Notes: a model not told the origin generated them from the sequence alone. A stretch of DNA of 64,000 bases from Bradyrhizobium sp. B097 (GCF_038957035.1 NZ_CP152412.1:124001-188000); one strand, 5' to 3'; positions 34,879 to 44,362 are shown, counted from the stretch's first letter. Program-made: numbers and translations.

Positions 34879-35991
34879 ATGGCGACCCATAAACTGCTGC
34901 TTCTCCCCGGCGACGGCATCGGCCCCGAAGTGATGGCCGAGGTGCAGCGCATGATCGACTGGCTGAATGCGCAGGGCATCGCGAAGTTCGAGACCGAGCA
35001 GGGCCTGGTCGGCGGCTCGGCCTATGACGCGCACAAGGTGTCGATCTCCGAGGGCGACATGGCAAAGGCCAATGCGGCCGATGCCGTGATCTTCGGCGCG
35101 GTCGGCGGTCCGAAGTGGGACAGCGTGCCCTACGAAGTGCGCCCCGAGGCCGGCCTGCTGCGGCTGCGCAAGGATCTCGGCCTGTTCGCCAATCTGCGTC
35201 CGGCGGTGTGCTATCCGGCGCTGGCAGATGCCTCGAGCCTGAAGCGCGAGGTGGTCGAGGGCCTCGACATCATGATCGTGCGCGAGCTCACCGGCGGCGT
35301 CTATTTCGGCGAGCCGAAGACCATCACCGATCTCGGCAACGGCCAGAAGCGCGCGATCGACACCCAGGTCTACGACACCTTCGAGATCGAGCGCATCGGC
35401 CGCGTCGCCTTCGATCTGGCGCGCAAGCGCAAGAACAAGGTGACGTCGATGGAAAAGCGCAACGTCATGAAGTCGGGCGTGCTCTGGAACGAGGTCATGA
35501 CCCAGGTGCATGCACGCGAATACAAAGACGTCACGCTCGAGCACCAGCTCGCCGATTCCGGCGGCATGAACCTCGTCAAGACGCCGAAGCAGTTCGACGT
35601 CATCGTGACAGACAATCTGTTCGGCGACATGCTGTCCGACATCGCGGCGATGCTGACGGGGTCGCTCGGCCTGCTGCCGTCGGCTTCGCTCGGCAAGGAG
35701 GACGCCAAGACCAAGGAGCGCAAGGCATTGTATGAGCCGGTGCACGGCTCGGCGCCTGATATCGCAGGCAAGGGCCTCGCCAATCCGATTGCGATGATCG
35801 CCTCGTTCGGCATGGCGCTGCGCTATTCCTTCGGCATGGGCGAACTCGCCGACAAGGTCGATGCCGCGATCGCCGCCGTGCTCGCCAGCGGACTGCGTAC
35901 CGCCGACATCAAGTCGGCTGGCACCACGTCCGTCAGCACGGCGCAGATGGGCGAAGCGATCCTGAGGGAATTGCAGAAGCTGCACGCGTAA
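34879..35991 (+). CDS. leuB: 3-Isopropylmalate dehydrogenase
   Basis: 370 residues. NAD-dependent oxidative decarboxylation of 3-isopropylmalate in leucine synthesis; cytoplasmic homodimer. Landmarks: [22 protein letters not shown], the [14 protein letters not shown] substrate segment, REL(T)[29 protein letters not shown] with the Mg-binding Asp residues, and [18 protein letters not shown]. The ATG at 34879 (AGAGGTAA upstream) yields the conserved N-terminus. A 12-base perfect palindrome TACCTAGAGGTA at 34861-34872 overlaps the ribosome-binding site. leuC and leuD lie elsewhere in the window. Confidence 0.97.
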   Translation: MATHKLLLLPGDGIGPEVMAEVQRMIDWLNAQGIAKFETEQGLVGGSAYDAHKVSISEGDMAKANAADAVIFGAVGGPKWDSVPYEVRPEAGLLRLRKDLGLFANLRPAVCYPALADASSLKREVVEGLDIMIVRELTGGVYFGEPKTITDLGNGQKRAIDTQVYDTFEIERIGRVAFDLARKRKNKVTSMEKRNVMKSGVLWNEVMTQVHAREYKDVTLEHQLADSGGMNLVKTPKQFDVIVTDNLFGDMLSDIAAMLTGSLGLLPSASLGKEDAKTKERKALYEPVHGSAPDIAGKGLANPIAMIASFGMALRYSFGMGELADKVDAAIAAVLASGLRTADIKSAGTTSVSTAQMGEAILRELQKLHA

Positions 35992-36001
35992 GGCTTATGC
36001 G

Positions 36002-36078
36002 GTCATTCCGGGCGGCGCGATCCGTCCCGGAATGACAACACCAAGATACTCAAAAATGCCGGACTCGCCGGCATTTTT
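36002..36078 (+). terminator. Tandem hairpins ending leuB
   Basis: First hairpin GTCATTCCGGG (36002-36012) / CCCGGAATGAC (36026-36036). The second is a classic intrinsic terminator, AAAAATGCCGG (36052-36062), loop ACTCG, CCGGCATTTTT (36068-36078). The first arm pair resembles the ends of the intergenic CGTCAT palindromes. Confidence 0.9.
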
Positions 36079-36163
36079 CTTGAAATTGCCGCGGCCCTTG
36101 CTAGGCGTGTGAATATCGGCGCAAAGCGAACACGCGGTGCCGGTCTACCCAGGAGCGCGATGC

Positions 36164-37144
36164 GTGCGTGCCGTCGGTATTGCCGTTGCATCGATATTGT
36201 TCGCGCATCCAGCCCTCGCGATCGATTGCGCGACGGCAAACAGTGCCGCGGAAAAAGCGATCTGTTCAGACCCTGAAGCACGCAGTGCCGATGAGGCGCT
36301 TGGCAAGGCATACATTCAACTGCGCAATTCGCTGTCCGCCAATGCCGCGGCCGTCTTGCGGCGTTCTCAGACCGAATGGATTCAATCACGCGACGCGGTC
36401 TGCGGCGCCCCCACGGCAATCAAGCCATTGTCCGAGTGCCTTGCGCTGCAATCCAGGGAGCGGCAAAGGTTTCTGGACGGAAGGCCGCGTGCCGGCGATG
36501 TCGCCGACCGTCTGTTCCGGCGGCTATTCATCGCGCGGCCGGCGAAGAACGGTTCGGCCGATCTTTCCATCAGCGCAATCGAATTCGTAGGCGGAGGCGA
36601 TTGGCAATCGCGGCTGAACGGAGCGATCGACGCCGCAGTCAAGCGAGCGACCGCCACCGCCGAAGCGGCAAAAGAAAATCCGGGACGCCACGACAACTAT
36701 GAGGTTGGTCTGGAGATCGACCTCCCCTACGCGTCCTCGCGGCTGGTTTCGGTGCACGTGACGAGCGAAAGCTATATCGGGCAGGCCCACCCGGATTCGG
36801 GCTCTTACAACATCAACTTCGACAGGACGCTGAACCGGCAACTGAGGTTCGACGATCTTCTCGCCGAAGCCAGCGCAAAGCCGATTTTCGAATTCTGCCG
36901 ATCGGAGGTCGCGAAGCAGAAAAGGGAGCGATCGGATGACGCCGATCACTGGAAGGATGACGTCGAACTGACGGAAGTCAGCGAGAATTCAAAGGACCTT
37001 AAGTCTTGGAGTTTCGACGCCACGGCAGCCGTCGTCGACTATGGCTCCTACGGTTTCGGAGGGTACGGGCAATGCATGTGCAGCTGCACGATTCCGTATT
37101 CGATGCTGCGTCCGCTCGTGAAAAAGGACTTTCCGCTTCCCTAG
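36164..37144 (+). CDS. Exported protein with LprI-like (DUF1311) and RsiV/DUF3298-like domains
   Basis: About 326 residues. The GTG at 36164 has AGGAG 8 bases upstream and opens a good signal peptide (RAVGIAVASILFAHPALA). After cleavage, a four-cysteine DUF1311 domain (IDCATANSAAEKAICSDPEA...WIQSRDAVC...LSECL) resembles lysozyme-inhibitor LprI proteins. Residues about 130-325 carry SYIGQAHPDSGSYNINFD and RQLRFDDLL, the DUF3298/RsiV pattern linked to lysozyme binding. A terminal YGFGGYGQCMCSCTIPYSML is unusual. Codon use is less GC3-biased than its neighbours, hinting at later acquisition. A lysozyme-binding or inhibitor role is inference. Confidence 0.8.
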   Translation: MRAVGIAVASILFAHPALAIDCATANSAAEKAICSDPEARSADEALGKAYIQLRNSLSANAAAVLRRSQTEWIQSRDAVCGAPTAIKPLSECLALQSRERQRFLDGRPRAGDVADRLFRRLFIARPAKNGSADLSISAIEFVGGGDWQSRLNGAIDAAVKRATATAEAAKENPGRHDNYEVGLEIDLPYASSRLVSVHVTSESYIGQAHPDSGSYNINFDRTLNRQLRFDDLLAEASAKPIFEFCRSEVAKQKRERSDDADHWKDDVELTEVSENSKDLKSWSFDATAAVVDYGSYGFGGYGQCMCSCTIPYSMLRPLVKKDFPLP

Positions 37145-37178
37145 TGGAAGGCAGGTCACAGGCGTTGCGCCATCAACA

Positions 37179-37208
37179 AAAAATGCCCGGCCAGAGCCGG
37201 GCATTTTT
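37179..37208. terminator. Bidirectional intrinsic terminator
   Basis: AAAAATGCCCGG (37179-37190), loop of 6, CCGGGCATTTTT (37197-37208): a perfect 12-bp stem with A/T tracts on both sides. It lies between the convergent LprI-like gene and the leftward gene at 37232 and suits both. Confidence 0.9.
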
Positions 37209-37231
37209 ATATCGGCTGTTCGCCGAAATTC

Positions 37232-37639
37232 TCAGTACAGCGGGAAGCTCCGCGGATAGCCGCCGAGGTCGGCCGGCGGACTGAGCGGCTGGCGGTCGAT
37301 CGGGCGGTTGTTGTTCTCGCGCGCGAACGACGGATAGCCGACATCCGGCGGGTAGGCGTAGTCGTTGAACTTGCGGTCGCCCGGCAGCACTTCGGTGCCG
37401 GCGTCGAGCCACGAGCGCGTGGTAACGTAAACGCGGGTGCGCGGACCCTGCTGATAGACGCGGTTCGGACCCTGCGCGCCGTAGTAGCGGCGGCCATCAC
37501 GGTCATACTGCTCTTGCTGCTTGCGCTTGCTCGGGGTCTGCTGCGCGCTGGCCGCGGTCATGCCAAACGCGGTTGCGGTGACGGCAGCCGCGGCAAGCAA
37601 CACCACGAGCTTGTTCGCGGCAGGGAATTTCAAGGTCAT
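37232..37639 (-). CDS. Small exported Tyr/Pro/Arg-rich protein of unknown function
   Basis: 135 residues. The ATG at 37639 has GAGGA upstream and gives a signal peptide (NKLVVLLAAAAVTATAFGMTAASA, cleaved before QQTPSKRK). The mature protein is polar with many Tyr, Arg, Asn and Pro (RRYYGAQGPNRVYQQGPRTRVYV, ending GGYPRSFPLY). No known domain recognised; probably periplasmic or surface-located and intrinsically flexible. Confidence 0.78.
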   Translation of the reverse strand: MTLKFPAANKLVVLLAAAAVTATAFGMTAASAQQTPSKRKQQEQYDRDGRRYYGAQGPNRVYQQGPRTRVYVTTRSWLDAGTEVLPGDRKFNDYAYPPDVGYPSFARENNNRPIDRQPLSPPADLGGYPRSFPLY

Positions 37640-37817
37640 CGCATCCTCGTCATTACGGCCCCCTTGGGGGGCTGGCGCATCAGCCAAAATCACTCGGAAC
37701 ACATTGTAGCCATGGAGGGTGGGGCGTCACTAGGTCAATTGCGCCACACCATCAGAGATAATGCGTGTCCAAGCGCAAAAGTTTCATGAAAACCAGTGCC
37801 TTGCCACGGTCTCGCCA

Positions 37818-38624
37818 TCAAAGAGCGCCGCGCAGAAGCGGGTTCTCGCTGCCCATCACCCAGTCGGCCGACAGGGCGGGCGGGCCGGAGGTAACGCAGT
37901 CGGTGCGCCGCAGCTCGGCATGCGCGAACAGCGCGGCGAGCCGCGGGTCGCTGCCAGCGGCCAGCAGGGTCAGCCGGTTCAGCATGCAAATGATCGTGGC
38001 GCGCTGGGCCGGCAGGCTGGCGCCCTGGCAGGTCCAGCCGGAGATGCGCAGATCGGGCGCGTCGGCCTGTTTGAGGAAGCCGAGGCAGGCGCGGCTGCCG
38101 TCCTGCCGCGTCGGACGCAGCAGGGTGACACCGCCGAACTTGCTGTCGACGGTGCCGGCGGCCTCGAGCTCGCGGGCACGGCCGGGGTCGAGCCGCCCGG
38201 CGATTTCGGTCACCGCAGGCCCCATGGCCTCGCTGCCGGGGCGGTAGATTTCCAGCTCGGCTGCCGGCGCGCCATTGGCATCGGTCCAGCGGAAGACGTC
38301 CTTGCGGCCGCCCTCGGGGTGCCTGAAGATTTCGTAAGTCTCTGTTTTATCTCGCGGATCGAGCCTGCTGACGGCAAAAGCCGGCGCCGAGCGGCCAGCC
38401 AGGCTCCAGCCTGCGGCCGGAGGTGCGGCCAGCGCGGTTGCGTCCGGCAGTTGCTTCCATAGATAGACGCCGAGGGCGGCGAACAGCGCGAGCACGGCGA
38501 CATAGGCGAACAGCCGGGAGAGCGTGGCGTACACCTCGTCGACGAAGCTCGTCAGCGCTGACGGATTTCTCGTATGATGGGGCGCGGCCGGATCGGCCCG
38601 AAATAAACGCATCAAAACGCTCAA
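37818..38624 (-). CDS. Single-pass membrane protein of unknown function
   Basis: 268 residues: a cytoplasmic 35-residue N-terminus, one transmembrane helix (about 38-57, LFAYVAVLALFAALGVYLW), then a soluble, presumably periplasmic domain of about 200 residues. Four cysteines (SRACLGF, SGWTCQG, IICML, RTDCVTS) could form disulfides. No domain recognised. Divergent from asd with 104 bases between starts. The coding call rests on length, codon bias and the coherent topology. Confidence 0.78.
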   Translation of the reverse strand: MSVLMRLFRADPAAPHHTRNPSALTSFVDEVYATLSRLFAYVAVLALFAALGVYLWKQLPDATALAAPPAAGWSLAGRSAPAFAVSRLDPRDKTETYEIFRHPEGGRKDVFRWTDANGAPAAELEIYRPGSEAMGPAVTEIAGRLDPGRARELEAAGTVDSKFGGVTLLRPTRQDGSRACLGFLKQADAPDLRISGWTCQGASLPAQRATIICMLNRLTLLAAGSDPRLAALFAHAELRRTDCVTSGPPALSADWVMGSENPLLRGAL

Positions 38625-38728
38625 GAGCTACGCAACGTTGTCTTGACGGGGTTTCTCGCATAGAAGCGCTGCCTCTTCCCTTTCCGCAGCTTGCGGGGGA
38701 ACGGGCATTTTTCGTCGGAGAGTGAACG

Positions 38729-39763
38729 ATGGGTTACAAAGTCGCGGTGGTCGGAGCGACCGGCAATGTCGGGCGCGAAATGCTCAACATTCTCGACGAG
38801 CGCAAATTCCCCGCCGACGAGGTCGTCGTGCTGGCCTCGCGCCGCAGCGTCGGCGTCGAGGTCTCCTATGGCGACCGCACCCTCAAGGTGAAGGCGCTCG
38901 AGCACTATGACTTCTCCGATGTCGACATCTGCCTGATGTCGGCCGGCGGCTCGGTCTCCAAGGAATGGTCGCCCAGGATCGGCGCGGCCGGCGCGGTCGT
39001 GATCGACAATTCCTCGGCCTGGCGCATGGACCCCGACGTGCCGCTGATCGTGCCGGAGGTGAACGCGGATGCGGCCGCCGGCTTCACCAAGAAGAACATC
39101 ATCGCCAACCCGAACTGCTCGACCGCGCAGCTCGTCGTGGCGCTGAAGCCGCTGCACGACAAGGCGACGATCACGCGCGTCGTGGTCGCGACCTATCAAT
39201 CGGTGTCGGGCGCCGGCAAGGATGCGATGGACGAATTGTTCTCGCAGACCAAGGCCGTCTACACCAATGACGAGCTGATCAATAAGAAGTTTCCGAAGCG
39301 CATCGCCTTCAACATCATTCCGCAGATCGACGTCTTCATGGAAGACGGCTACACCAAGGAAGAGTGGAAGATGATGGCGGAGACCAAGAAGATCCTTGAT
39401 CCCAAGATCAAGCTGACCGCGACCTGCGTGCGCGTGCCGGTCTTCGTCAGCCACTCCGAGGCCGTGAACGTCGAGTTCGCCAACCCGATCACGGCGGACG
39501 AGGCGCGCAACATCCTGCGCAACGCGCCGGGTTGTCTCGTGATCGACAAGCACGAGCCGGGCGGCTACGTCACGCCCTATGAGGCGGCCGGCGAGGACGC
39601 GACCTATATCAGCCGCATCCGCGAGGATGCGACGGTGGAGAACGGCCTGTCGTTCTGGTGCGTGTCGGACAATCTGCGCAAGGGCGCGGCGCTGAACGCG
39701 ATCCAGATCGCGGAAGTCCTGATCAACCGCAAGCTGATCACCGCGAAGAAGAAAGCGGCCTAA
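38729..39763 (+). CDS. asd: Aspartate-semialdehyde dehydrogenase
   Basis: 344 residues. Reduces aspartyl phosphate to aspartate semialdehyde with NADPH, feeding lysine/diaminopimelate, threonine and methionine synthesis. N-terminal GATGNVGREMLNIL nucleotide-binding motif, NPNCSTAQLV with the catalytic Cys (about residue 131), TYQSVSGAGK, and RVPVFVSHSEAVNVEF with the active-site His. The ATG at 38729 follows an AGAG-type site. dapF, which uses the same pathway, is in the same window at 58.9 kb. Confidence 0.96.
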   Translation: MGYKVAVVGATGNVGREMLNILDERKFPADEVVVLASRRSVGVEVSYGDRTLKVKALEHYDFSDVDICLMSAGGSVSKEWSPRIGAAGAVVIDNSSAWRMDPDVPLIVPEVNADAAAGFTKKNIIANPNCSTAQLVVALKPLHDKATITRVVVATYQSVSGAGKDAMDELFSQTKAVYTNDELINKKFPKRIAFNIIPQIDVFMEDGYTKEEWKMMAETKKILDPKIKLTATCVRVPVFVSHSEAVNVEFANPITADEARNILRNAPGCLVIDKHEPGGYVTPYEAAGEDATYISRIREDATVENGLSFWCVSDNLRKGAALNAIQIAEVLINRKLITAKKKAA

Positions 39764-39792
39764 AGGCGGGGACCAACGGGGGGGGCGCAACC

Positions 39793-40344
39793 ATGTCGGA
39801 ACAGCTGGCTCCCACCCCATCGAGCTCTCCGACGCCGCGCATCATGCGCGGCTTCGAATATGTGCTGTTCAACAGCCGCTGGCTGATGGCGCCGTTCTAT
39901 GTCGGCCTGGTGGTGGCGCTTGCCGTGCTGCTGCTGAAATTCGCGCGCATGCTCTGGGAGTTCGTCCTGCATGCGTCCGGCTACAAATCGACGGAAGTCA
40001 TCCTCGATGCGCTGGCGCTGATCGACGTCACGCTGGTCGCCAACCTCATTCTGATCGTGGTCTTTTCGGGCTACGAGAACTTCGTCTCGCGCATCGACAC
40101 GTCGGGCAACCCGAACTGGCCGATCTGGATCACCAAGATCGATTTTGCCGGGCTGAAGCAGAAGCTGTTGGCGTCGATCGTCGCGATTTCAGCGATCCAC
40201 GTGCTGGAAGCGTTCCTGAACATCGATGCCGCGTTCGACGCGACGCGGATGACCTGGCTCGTCGCCGTGCACCTGGTCTTCGTGATCTCGGCGCTGTTGC
40301 TGGCGCTCTCGGATCGCTGGGGCGGCTATCACGGTGACGAGTAG
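39793..40344 (+). CDS. UPF0114 (YqhA/TIGR00645) family membrane protein
   Basis: 183 residues with three to four helices. Family landmarks: FEYVLFNSRWLMAPFYVGLVVALAVLLLKF, then IDVTLVANLILIVVFSGYENFVSRID and KIDFAGLKQKLLASIVAISAIHVLEAF. The role of YqhA-family proteins is unknown. The ATG at 39793 fits the family N-terminus; the upstream open frame belongs to asd DNA. It starts 29 bases after the asd stop and may share its transcript. Converges with the carbonic anhydrase gene. Confidence 0.9.
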   Translation: MSEQLAPTPSSSPTPRIMRGFEYVLFNSRWLMAPFYVGLVVALAVLLLKFARMLWEFVLHASGYKSTEVILDALALIDVTLVANLILIVVFSGYENFVSRIDTSGNPNWPIWITKIDFAGLKQKLLASIVAISAIHVLEAFLNIDAAFDATRMTWLVAVHLVFVISALLLALSDRWGGYHGDE

Positions 40345-40352
40345 CCGAGCGG

Positions 40353-41009
40353 CTACGCGCCGGCCTTCATGGCATCGGCGACGCTGATGAATTCCTTCGC
40401 GACCCGGTCGAGCACGAACAGCGAGCCCTCGGCGACGCCGAAATAGGCGCCGTGCAATTGCGTCTCGCCGCTCTCGACGCGCTCGCGCACGAACGGGAAC
40501 GTCATCAGGTTCTCCAGCGAGCGGAACACCGCGGCCTTCTCGATGCGGGTGACGAAGTCCTGCATGCTCTCGTGATCGCGCTGCTCGACGATCTCGCCGG
40601 GCTTGATGAACATCTGCATCCATTTGCCGATGAAGTCGCCGGGCGTGAGCGGCTTGATCCTGTCGACGAAGGCGCGGATGCCGCCGCACTGGGCATGGCC
40701 CAGCACCACGATGTTCTTCACCTTCAGCACGGTCACGGCATATTCCAGCGCGGCCGAGACGCCGTGCGCATTGCTGTCGGGCTGATAGACCGGAACCAAG
40801 TTGGCGATGTTGCGGACCACGAACAACTCGCCGGGGCCGGCATCGAAGATCACTTCCGGAGAGACGCGGGAATCGCAGCAGCCGATCACCATGGTCTCGG
40901 GAAACTGGCCGCGCTCAGACAGGTCCCGGTATCGCGACTGTTCGGTCGGCAACCGCTGGGTCGCGAAGGTCCGGTAGCCGTCGATCAACTGCTTCGGAAA
41001 GGAATTCAT
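40353..41009 (-). CDS. Beta-class carbonic anhydrase
   Basis: 218 residues. Interconverts CO2 and bicarbonate with a Zn2+ held by two Cys and one His: CDSRV (Cys and the Asp-Arg dyad, about residues 46-50), then GHAQCGG with His and Cys about 60 residues later. The segment GELFVVRNIANLVP is typical of the Can-type bacterial enzymes. The N-terminus MNSFPKQLIDGYRTF lacks a signal peptide, so it is cytoplasmic. Provides bicarbonate for carboxylases. Confidence 0.95.
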   Translation of the reverse strand: MNSFPKQLIDGYRTFATQRLPTEQSRYRDLSERGQFPETMVIGCCDSRVSPEVIFDAGPGELFVVRNIANLVPVYQPDSNAHGVSAALEYAVTVLKVKNIVVLGHAQCGGIRAFVDRIKPLTPGDFIGKWMQMFIKPGEIVEQRDHESMQDFVTRIEKAAVFRSLENLMTFPFVRERVESGETQLHGAYFGVAEGSLFVLDRVAKEFISVADAMKAGA

Positions 41010-41151
41010 GGCCTCTGGCTAACCACATGCCGGTGACTGGAACAAGACTTTCGGCGTGCATCCTGAGATGATACGGCAGCGTTGAAAGATGGTTCCGCCC
41101 AATGCCCAAACAATGGACAGTGGCGGAGCCCGAGCCCCAAGGAGAATGCCG

Positions 41152-42030
41152 ATGACCCGTCCGCGCCGCAGCCTGTTGTTCATGCCGGGATCGAATGCAC
41201 GGGCGCTGGAGAAGGCCCGCACGCTGGCGGCGGACGGCATCATCCTCGACCTCGAGGATTCCGTTGCCCCCGACGCCAAGGCCACAGCGCGCGAGCAGAT
41301 TGCCAAGGCGGTCGCCGCGAAGGGCTTCGGCAAGCGCGAGGTCCTGATCCGTATCAACGCGCTCGACAGCCCGTGGTGGGTCGACGACATCGGCATGGCC
41401 GGCAAGGCGCAGCCGGACGGGATCCTGGTTCCGAAGATTTCCACCGTCGACGATCTCAACGCGGTCGCCGATCGCCTCAGCGACATCAACGCGCCTGCCT
41501 CGATCCGGGTCTGGGCGATGATCGAGACCGCACGTGCCGTGCTCGACGCCGACAAGCTTGCCGCGGCATCGAAGGACTCCGAGGTCCGGCTCGCCGGCTT
41601 CGTGTTCGGGCCGAACGACATTGCGCGTGAAACCCGGATCCGGATGAAGCCGGGCCGGGCGGCGATGATCCCGATGATCACGCATTGCATCCTGGCGACC
41701 CGCGCGCACGGGCTCGAGATCCTCGACGGCCCCTATGGCGACATCAGCAATATCGACGGCTTCGCGGAGGAATGCGCGCAGGGCCGCGATCTCGGCTTTG
41801 ACGGCAAGACGCTGATCCACCCGAGCCACATCGACGCCTGCAACGCGATCTTTACGCCGCCGGAGGCCGAGGTCGCTGAGGCGCGCAGGATCATCGCCGC
41901 GTTCGAGCAGCCGGAGAACGCCTCGCGCGGTGCGATCCAGCTCGACGGCCGCATGGTGGAGCGCCTGCACGCCGAGATGGCGAAGCGCACCATCGCGATC
42001 GCGGACGCGATCGCCGCGATGGGGCATTGA
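41152..42030 (+). CDS. HpcH/HpaI-family CoA-ester lyase (malyl/citramalyl-CoA lyase or thioesterase type)
   Basis: 292 residues, TIM-barrel of the citrate-lyase-beta family. Motifs: RRSLLFMPGSNARALEKA, GIILDLEDSVAPDAK with Mg-binding acidic residues, GILVPKIS, FVFGPNDIARET, and GFDGKTLIHPSHIDACNAIF near the end. Relatives cleave malyl-CoA, beta-methylmalyl-CoA or citramalyl-CoA, or hydrolyse malyl-CoA; the exact activity cannot be read here. The ATG at 41152 is 7 bases after AAGGAG; an ATG two codons earlier is too close. Single gene, divergent from carbonic anhydrase. Confidence 0.87.
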   Translation: MTRPRRSLLFMPGSNARALEKARTLAADGIILDLEDSVAPDAKATAREQIAKAVAAKGFGKREVLIRINALDSPWWVDDIGMAGKAQPDGILVPKISTVDDLNAVADRLSDINAPASIRVWAMIETARAVLDADKLAAASKDSEVRLAGFVFGPNDIARETRIRMKPGRAAMIPMITHCILATRAHGLEILDGPYGDISNIDGFAEECAQGRDLGFDGKTLIHPSHIDACNAIFTPPEAEVAEARRIIAAFEQPENASRGAIQLDGRMVERLHAEMAKRTIAIADAIAAMGH

Positions 42031-42033
42031 CCT

Positions 42034-42195
42034 TACCCTCCCCTGGAGGGGGAGGGTCGACGCGAATGAAATGAGCGGCGGGGTGGGGTGACGGTCTCTC
42101 CACGGATACTCCGCCCGTGTTGAGAGATCACCCCACCCCGGCTCGCATTTCGCTACGCTCAACGCGATCCGACCCTCCCCCTCCAGGGGAGGGTG
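42034..42195. repeat. Palindromic element, CTCCCC/GGGGAG family, copy 2
   Basis: Arms CCCTCCCCTGGAGGGGGAGG and CCTCCCCCTCCAGGGGAGGG, with the interior TGTTGAGAGATCACCCCACC shared with copy 1 at 1935-2104. A solo arm CCCCTCCAGGGGAGGGTGA lies at 42373-42391, directly against the stop of the glycosyltransferase gene. The rest of the 42031-42392 gap shows nothing coding. Confidence 0.87.
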
Positions 42196-42392
42196 ATTAT
42201 CGTGCCCCAAGCCTCTCCGACGCCCATGATATGCCATGGCCGCGGGGCGTCCGCATGATTTCGGAATAATAGAAGAATACCGCTGATTTGCCCGACGAGT
42301 CAAGCTGCCATGCCGAGCGCCGGCAGCCGCCGGCTACTTTGCATGGGGTTGTTTTCGATATTTTGGTGGTGCGCCCCTCCAGGGGAGGGTGA

Positions 42393-43181
42393 CTAACCTC
42401 CAAACTTCTCCGAAGCCCAGGCATAGAGGCTGCCCGGGATCGGCGCCTCCTTGCCGCGTCCCTTCGGGGAAATGTGAAGGCCGACAATTTCGGGATCGTT
42501 CAGGTAGCGCGAAAAATCCGACGGCTCGAAGAACAATCTTGGCTCGGCGTGAACCGCGTAGAACGAGCGCTTCGGCAGCGCGTGCTGTAACTCGCCTTCG
42601 CGGCGCGCGAGCGCGGTGAGCGCTGCGGGGCCGTAGATCGCGATGCGGATATCCGAGAGGCGATTGGATTTGCCGCGCAGCTTGCGCATCGCGAAGGTCA
42701 GGCGGTGACGCAGCGCCAGCCAGTCCGGCGTCAGCTCGTCCTGCTGCATCAGCGCTTCGAATGCGCGCACGATCGGATCGTTGTGCGGCAGATACAGCAC
42801 GGAGTTGCCGAGCTGCCGCGGCCGTTCCCAGGCAAAATACGGCTTTGCCGGATCGATCTCGACCGGCTTCAAGAGCAACACATCGGCGTCGAGCCAGAGC
42901 CCGGCGCGCTGTGTCATCAGCCGCATGCGGAAGAAGTCGCTGAATTGCAGGATGGTCCAGTCGCGCCACGAACCGTCGCGCTCGGCCGGGCGCAGCCGCT
43001 CCGAGAACGCATGCGGCAGCACCGCCTCGGCCTCGGCATTGCCGATGCCGTCCGGCAGGCCGGGAATTGGATCGAAACTGTAGACGGTGACCTTGTGACC
43101 GGCCGCCACCTGCGAGCGCAGACAGGTCCGGCGCAACGCGTCCATCGAGCCGTGCCAGAAGGTGACGATGTCAGGCAGCAT
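42393..43181 (-). CDS. Glycosyltransferase with DXD motif (GT32-like)
   Basis: 262 residues. The start DIVTFWHGSMDALRRTCLRSQVAAGHKVTVYSFD and the central FSDFFRMRLMTQRAGLWLDADVLLLKP give the GT-A fold with a DXD metal/sugar-nucleotide motif as in the GT32 sugar-binding family. YGPAALTAL later is also typical. It probably transfers a hexose to a surface glycan or lipid; donor and acceptor unknown. No polysaccharide operon adjoins. The ATG at 43181 sits at the conserved family start. Confidence 0.8.
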   Translation of the reverse strand: MLPDIVTFWHGSMDALRRTCLRSQVAAGHKVTVYSFDPIPGLPDGIGNAEAEAVLPHAFSERLRPAERDGSWRDWTILQFSDFFRMRLMTQRAGLWLDADVLLLKPVEIDPAKPYFAWERPRQLGNSVLYLPHNDPIVRAFEALMQQDELTPDWLALRHRLTFAMRKLRGKSNRLSDIRIAIYGPAALTALARREGELQHALPKRSFYAVHAEPRLFFEPSDFSRYLNDPEIVGLHISPKGRGKEAPIPGSLYAWASEKFGG

Positions 43182-43230
43182 GGGCGTCAGCCATCAGCAG
43201 GTTCGTGAGAAGACAATCTCGCAAAGAAAA

Positions 43231-43256
43231 GCCCCGGCGCCTGAAGGCACCGGGGC
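43231..43256 (-). terminator. Intrinsic terminator of leuD
   Basis: GCCCCGG...CCGGGGC outer stem with an inner CCT/AGG pair (43231-43256), followed on the minus strand by TTTTCTTTGC, 18 bases after the leuD stop. Confidence 0.85.
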
Positions 43257-43274
43257 GCGATGACAGGCTGCGCC

Positions 43275-43877
43275 TCAAGCCCAGGCGCGCTCCTTGAGCT
43301 TGGCCTCGTAGGTGTCGATCGACGACTTCTTCTCCATCGTCAGGCCGATGTCGTCGAGGCCGTTGATCAGGCAGTGCTTGCGGAACGCATCGATCTCGAA
43401 CTTCACCGTGCCGCCGTCGGGGCCGCGGATCTCCTGGTTGGGGAGATCGATGGTCAGCGTCGCATTGGCGCCGCGCTCGGCATCGTCGAACAGCTTGTCG
43501 AGGTCCTCCTGCGACACGCGGATCGGCAGGATGCCGTTCTTGAAGCAGTTGTTGTAGAAGATGTCGCCGAACGAGGTCGAGATCACGCAGCGGATGCCGA
43601 AGTCGAGCAGCGCCCAGGGCGCGTGCTCGCGGCTCGAGCCGCAGCCGAAATTGTCGCCGGCGACCAGCACCTTCGCATTGCGATAGGCGGACTGGTTGAG
43701 GACGAAATCGGGGTTCTCGCTGCCGTCATCCTTGTAGCGCTGCTCGGAGAAAAGCCCCTTGCCAAGGCCGGTGCGCTTGATGGTCTTGAGGTACTGCTTC
43801 GGAATGATCATGTCGGTGTCGACATTGATGATCTTCAGCGGTGCCGCGACGCCTTCCAGCGTGGTGAACTTGTCCAT
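43275..43877 (-). CDS. leuD: 3-Isopropylmalate dehydratase small subunit
   Basis: 200 residues. With LeuC isomerises 2- to 3-isopropylmalate. Swivel-domain features: [16 protein letters not shown] near the start, [24 protein letters not shown] (the substrate-binding GCGSSREHA loop) and [11 protein letters not shown]. Ends with a typical KERAWA tail. Monocistronic with its own terminator; leuC lies 2.7 kb away on the same strand, separated by small genes on both strands. Confidence 0.97.
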   Translation of the reverse strand: MDKFTTLEGVAAPLKIINVDTDMIIPKQYLKTIKRTGLGKGLFSEQRYKDDGSENPDFVLNQSAYRNAKVLVAGDNFGCGSSREHAPWALLDFGIRCVISTSFGDIFYNNCFKNGILPIRVSQEDLDKLFDDAERGANATLTIDLPNQEIRGPDGGTVKFEIDAFRKHCLINGLDDIGLTMEKKSSIDTYEAKLKERAWA

Positions 43878-43963
43878 CGGTGCTCTTCCCGGGCAAAAAT
43901 AGGGGATAGGGGCCGGATGTTTATCGCGAATGCGACAGCGGTAAAAGGGCCATTTCTGCAGGC

Positions 43964-44362
43964 CTAGCCCGCATCGGCCTCAATAGCCTCCATATCGGCG
44001 TCGGAGAGGCCGAAATGGTGCCCAATCTCATGGATCAGCACGTGGCGGACGATGTGGCCGAGGGTCTCGTCGTGCTCCGCCCAGTAATCCAGGATCGGCC
44101 GCCGGTAGAGCCAGACCAGGTTGGGGAGGCGGGCCACATCGCCATGGCTCTGCTGCGGCAGGCCGATGCCGTGAAACAGGCCGAGCAGATCGAACTCGCT
44201 CTCGGCCTGCATCTCGTCGAGCACCTCGTCGGTCGGGAAGTCGTCGACACGGATGATCAGGCCCTCGCAGAGGACCCGGAACGCCTCTGGCAGGCGCTCG
44301 AAAATCTCGTGCGCCATGGCCTCCATCTCGGCGAGCGAGGGGGCTTTTGCTGTGGTCCACAT
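43964..44362 (-). CDS. Zincin-like metallopeptidase-family protein (DUF1025/PF06262)
   Basis: 132 residues, cytoplasmic. The C-terminal motif [15 protein letters not shown] holds the HExxH plus third ligand of the minimal zincin fold; [16 protein letters not shown] and [10 protein letters not shown] are typical for the family. Physiological substrates are unknown. It lies 86 bases upstream of leuD on the same strand but has no evident link to leucine synthesis. Confidence 0.88.
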   Translation of the reverse strand: MWTTAKAPSLAEMEAMAHEIFERLPEAFRVLCEGLIIRVDDFPTDEVLDEMQAESEFDLLGLFHGIGLPQQSHGDVARLPNLVWLYRRPILDYWAEHDETLGHIVRHVLIHEIGHHFGLSDADMEAIEADAG

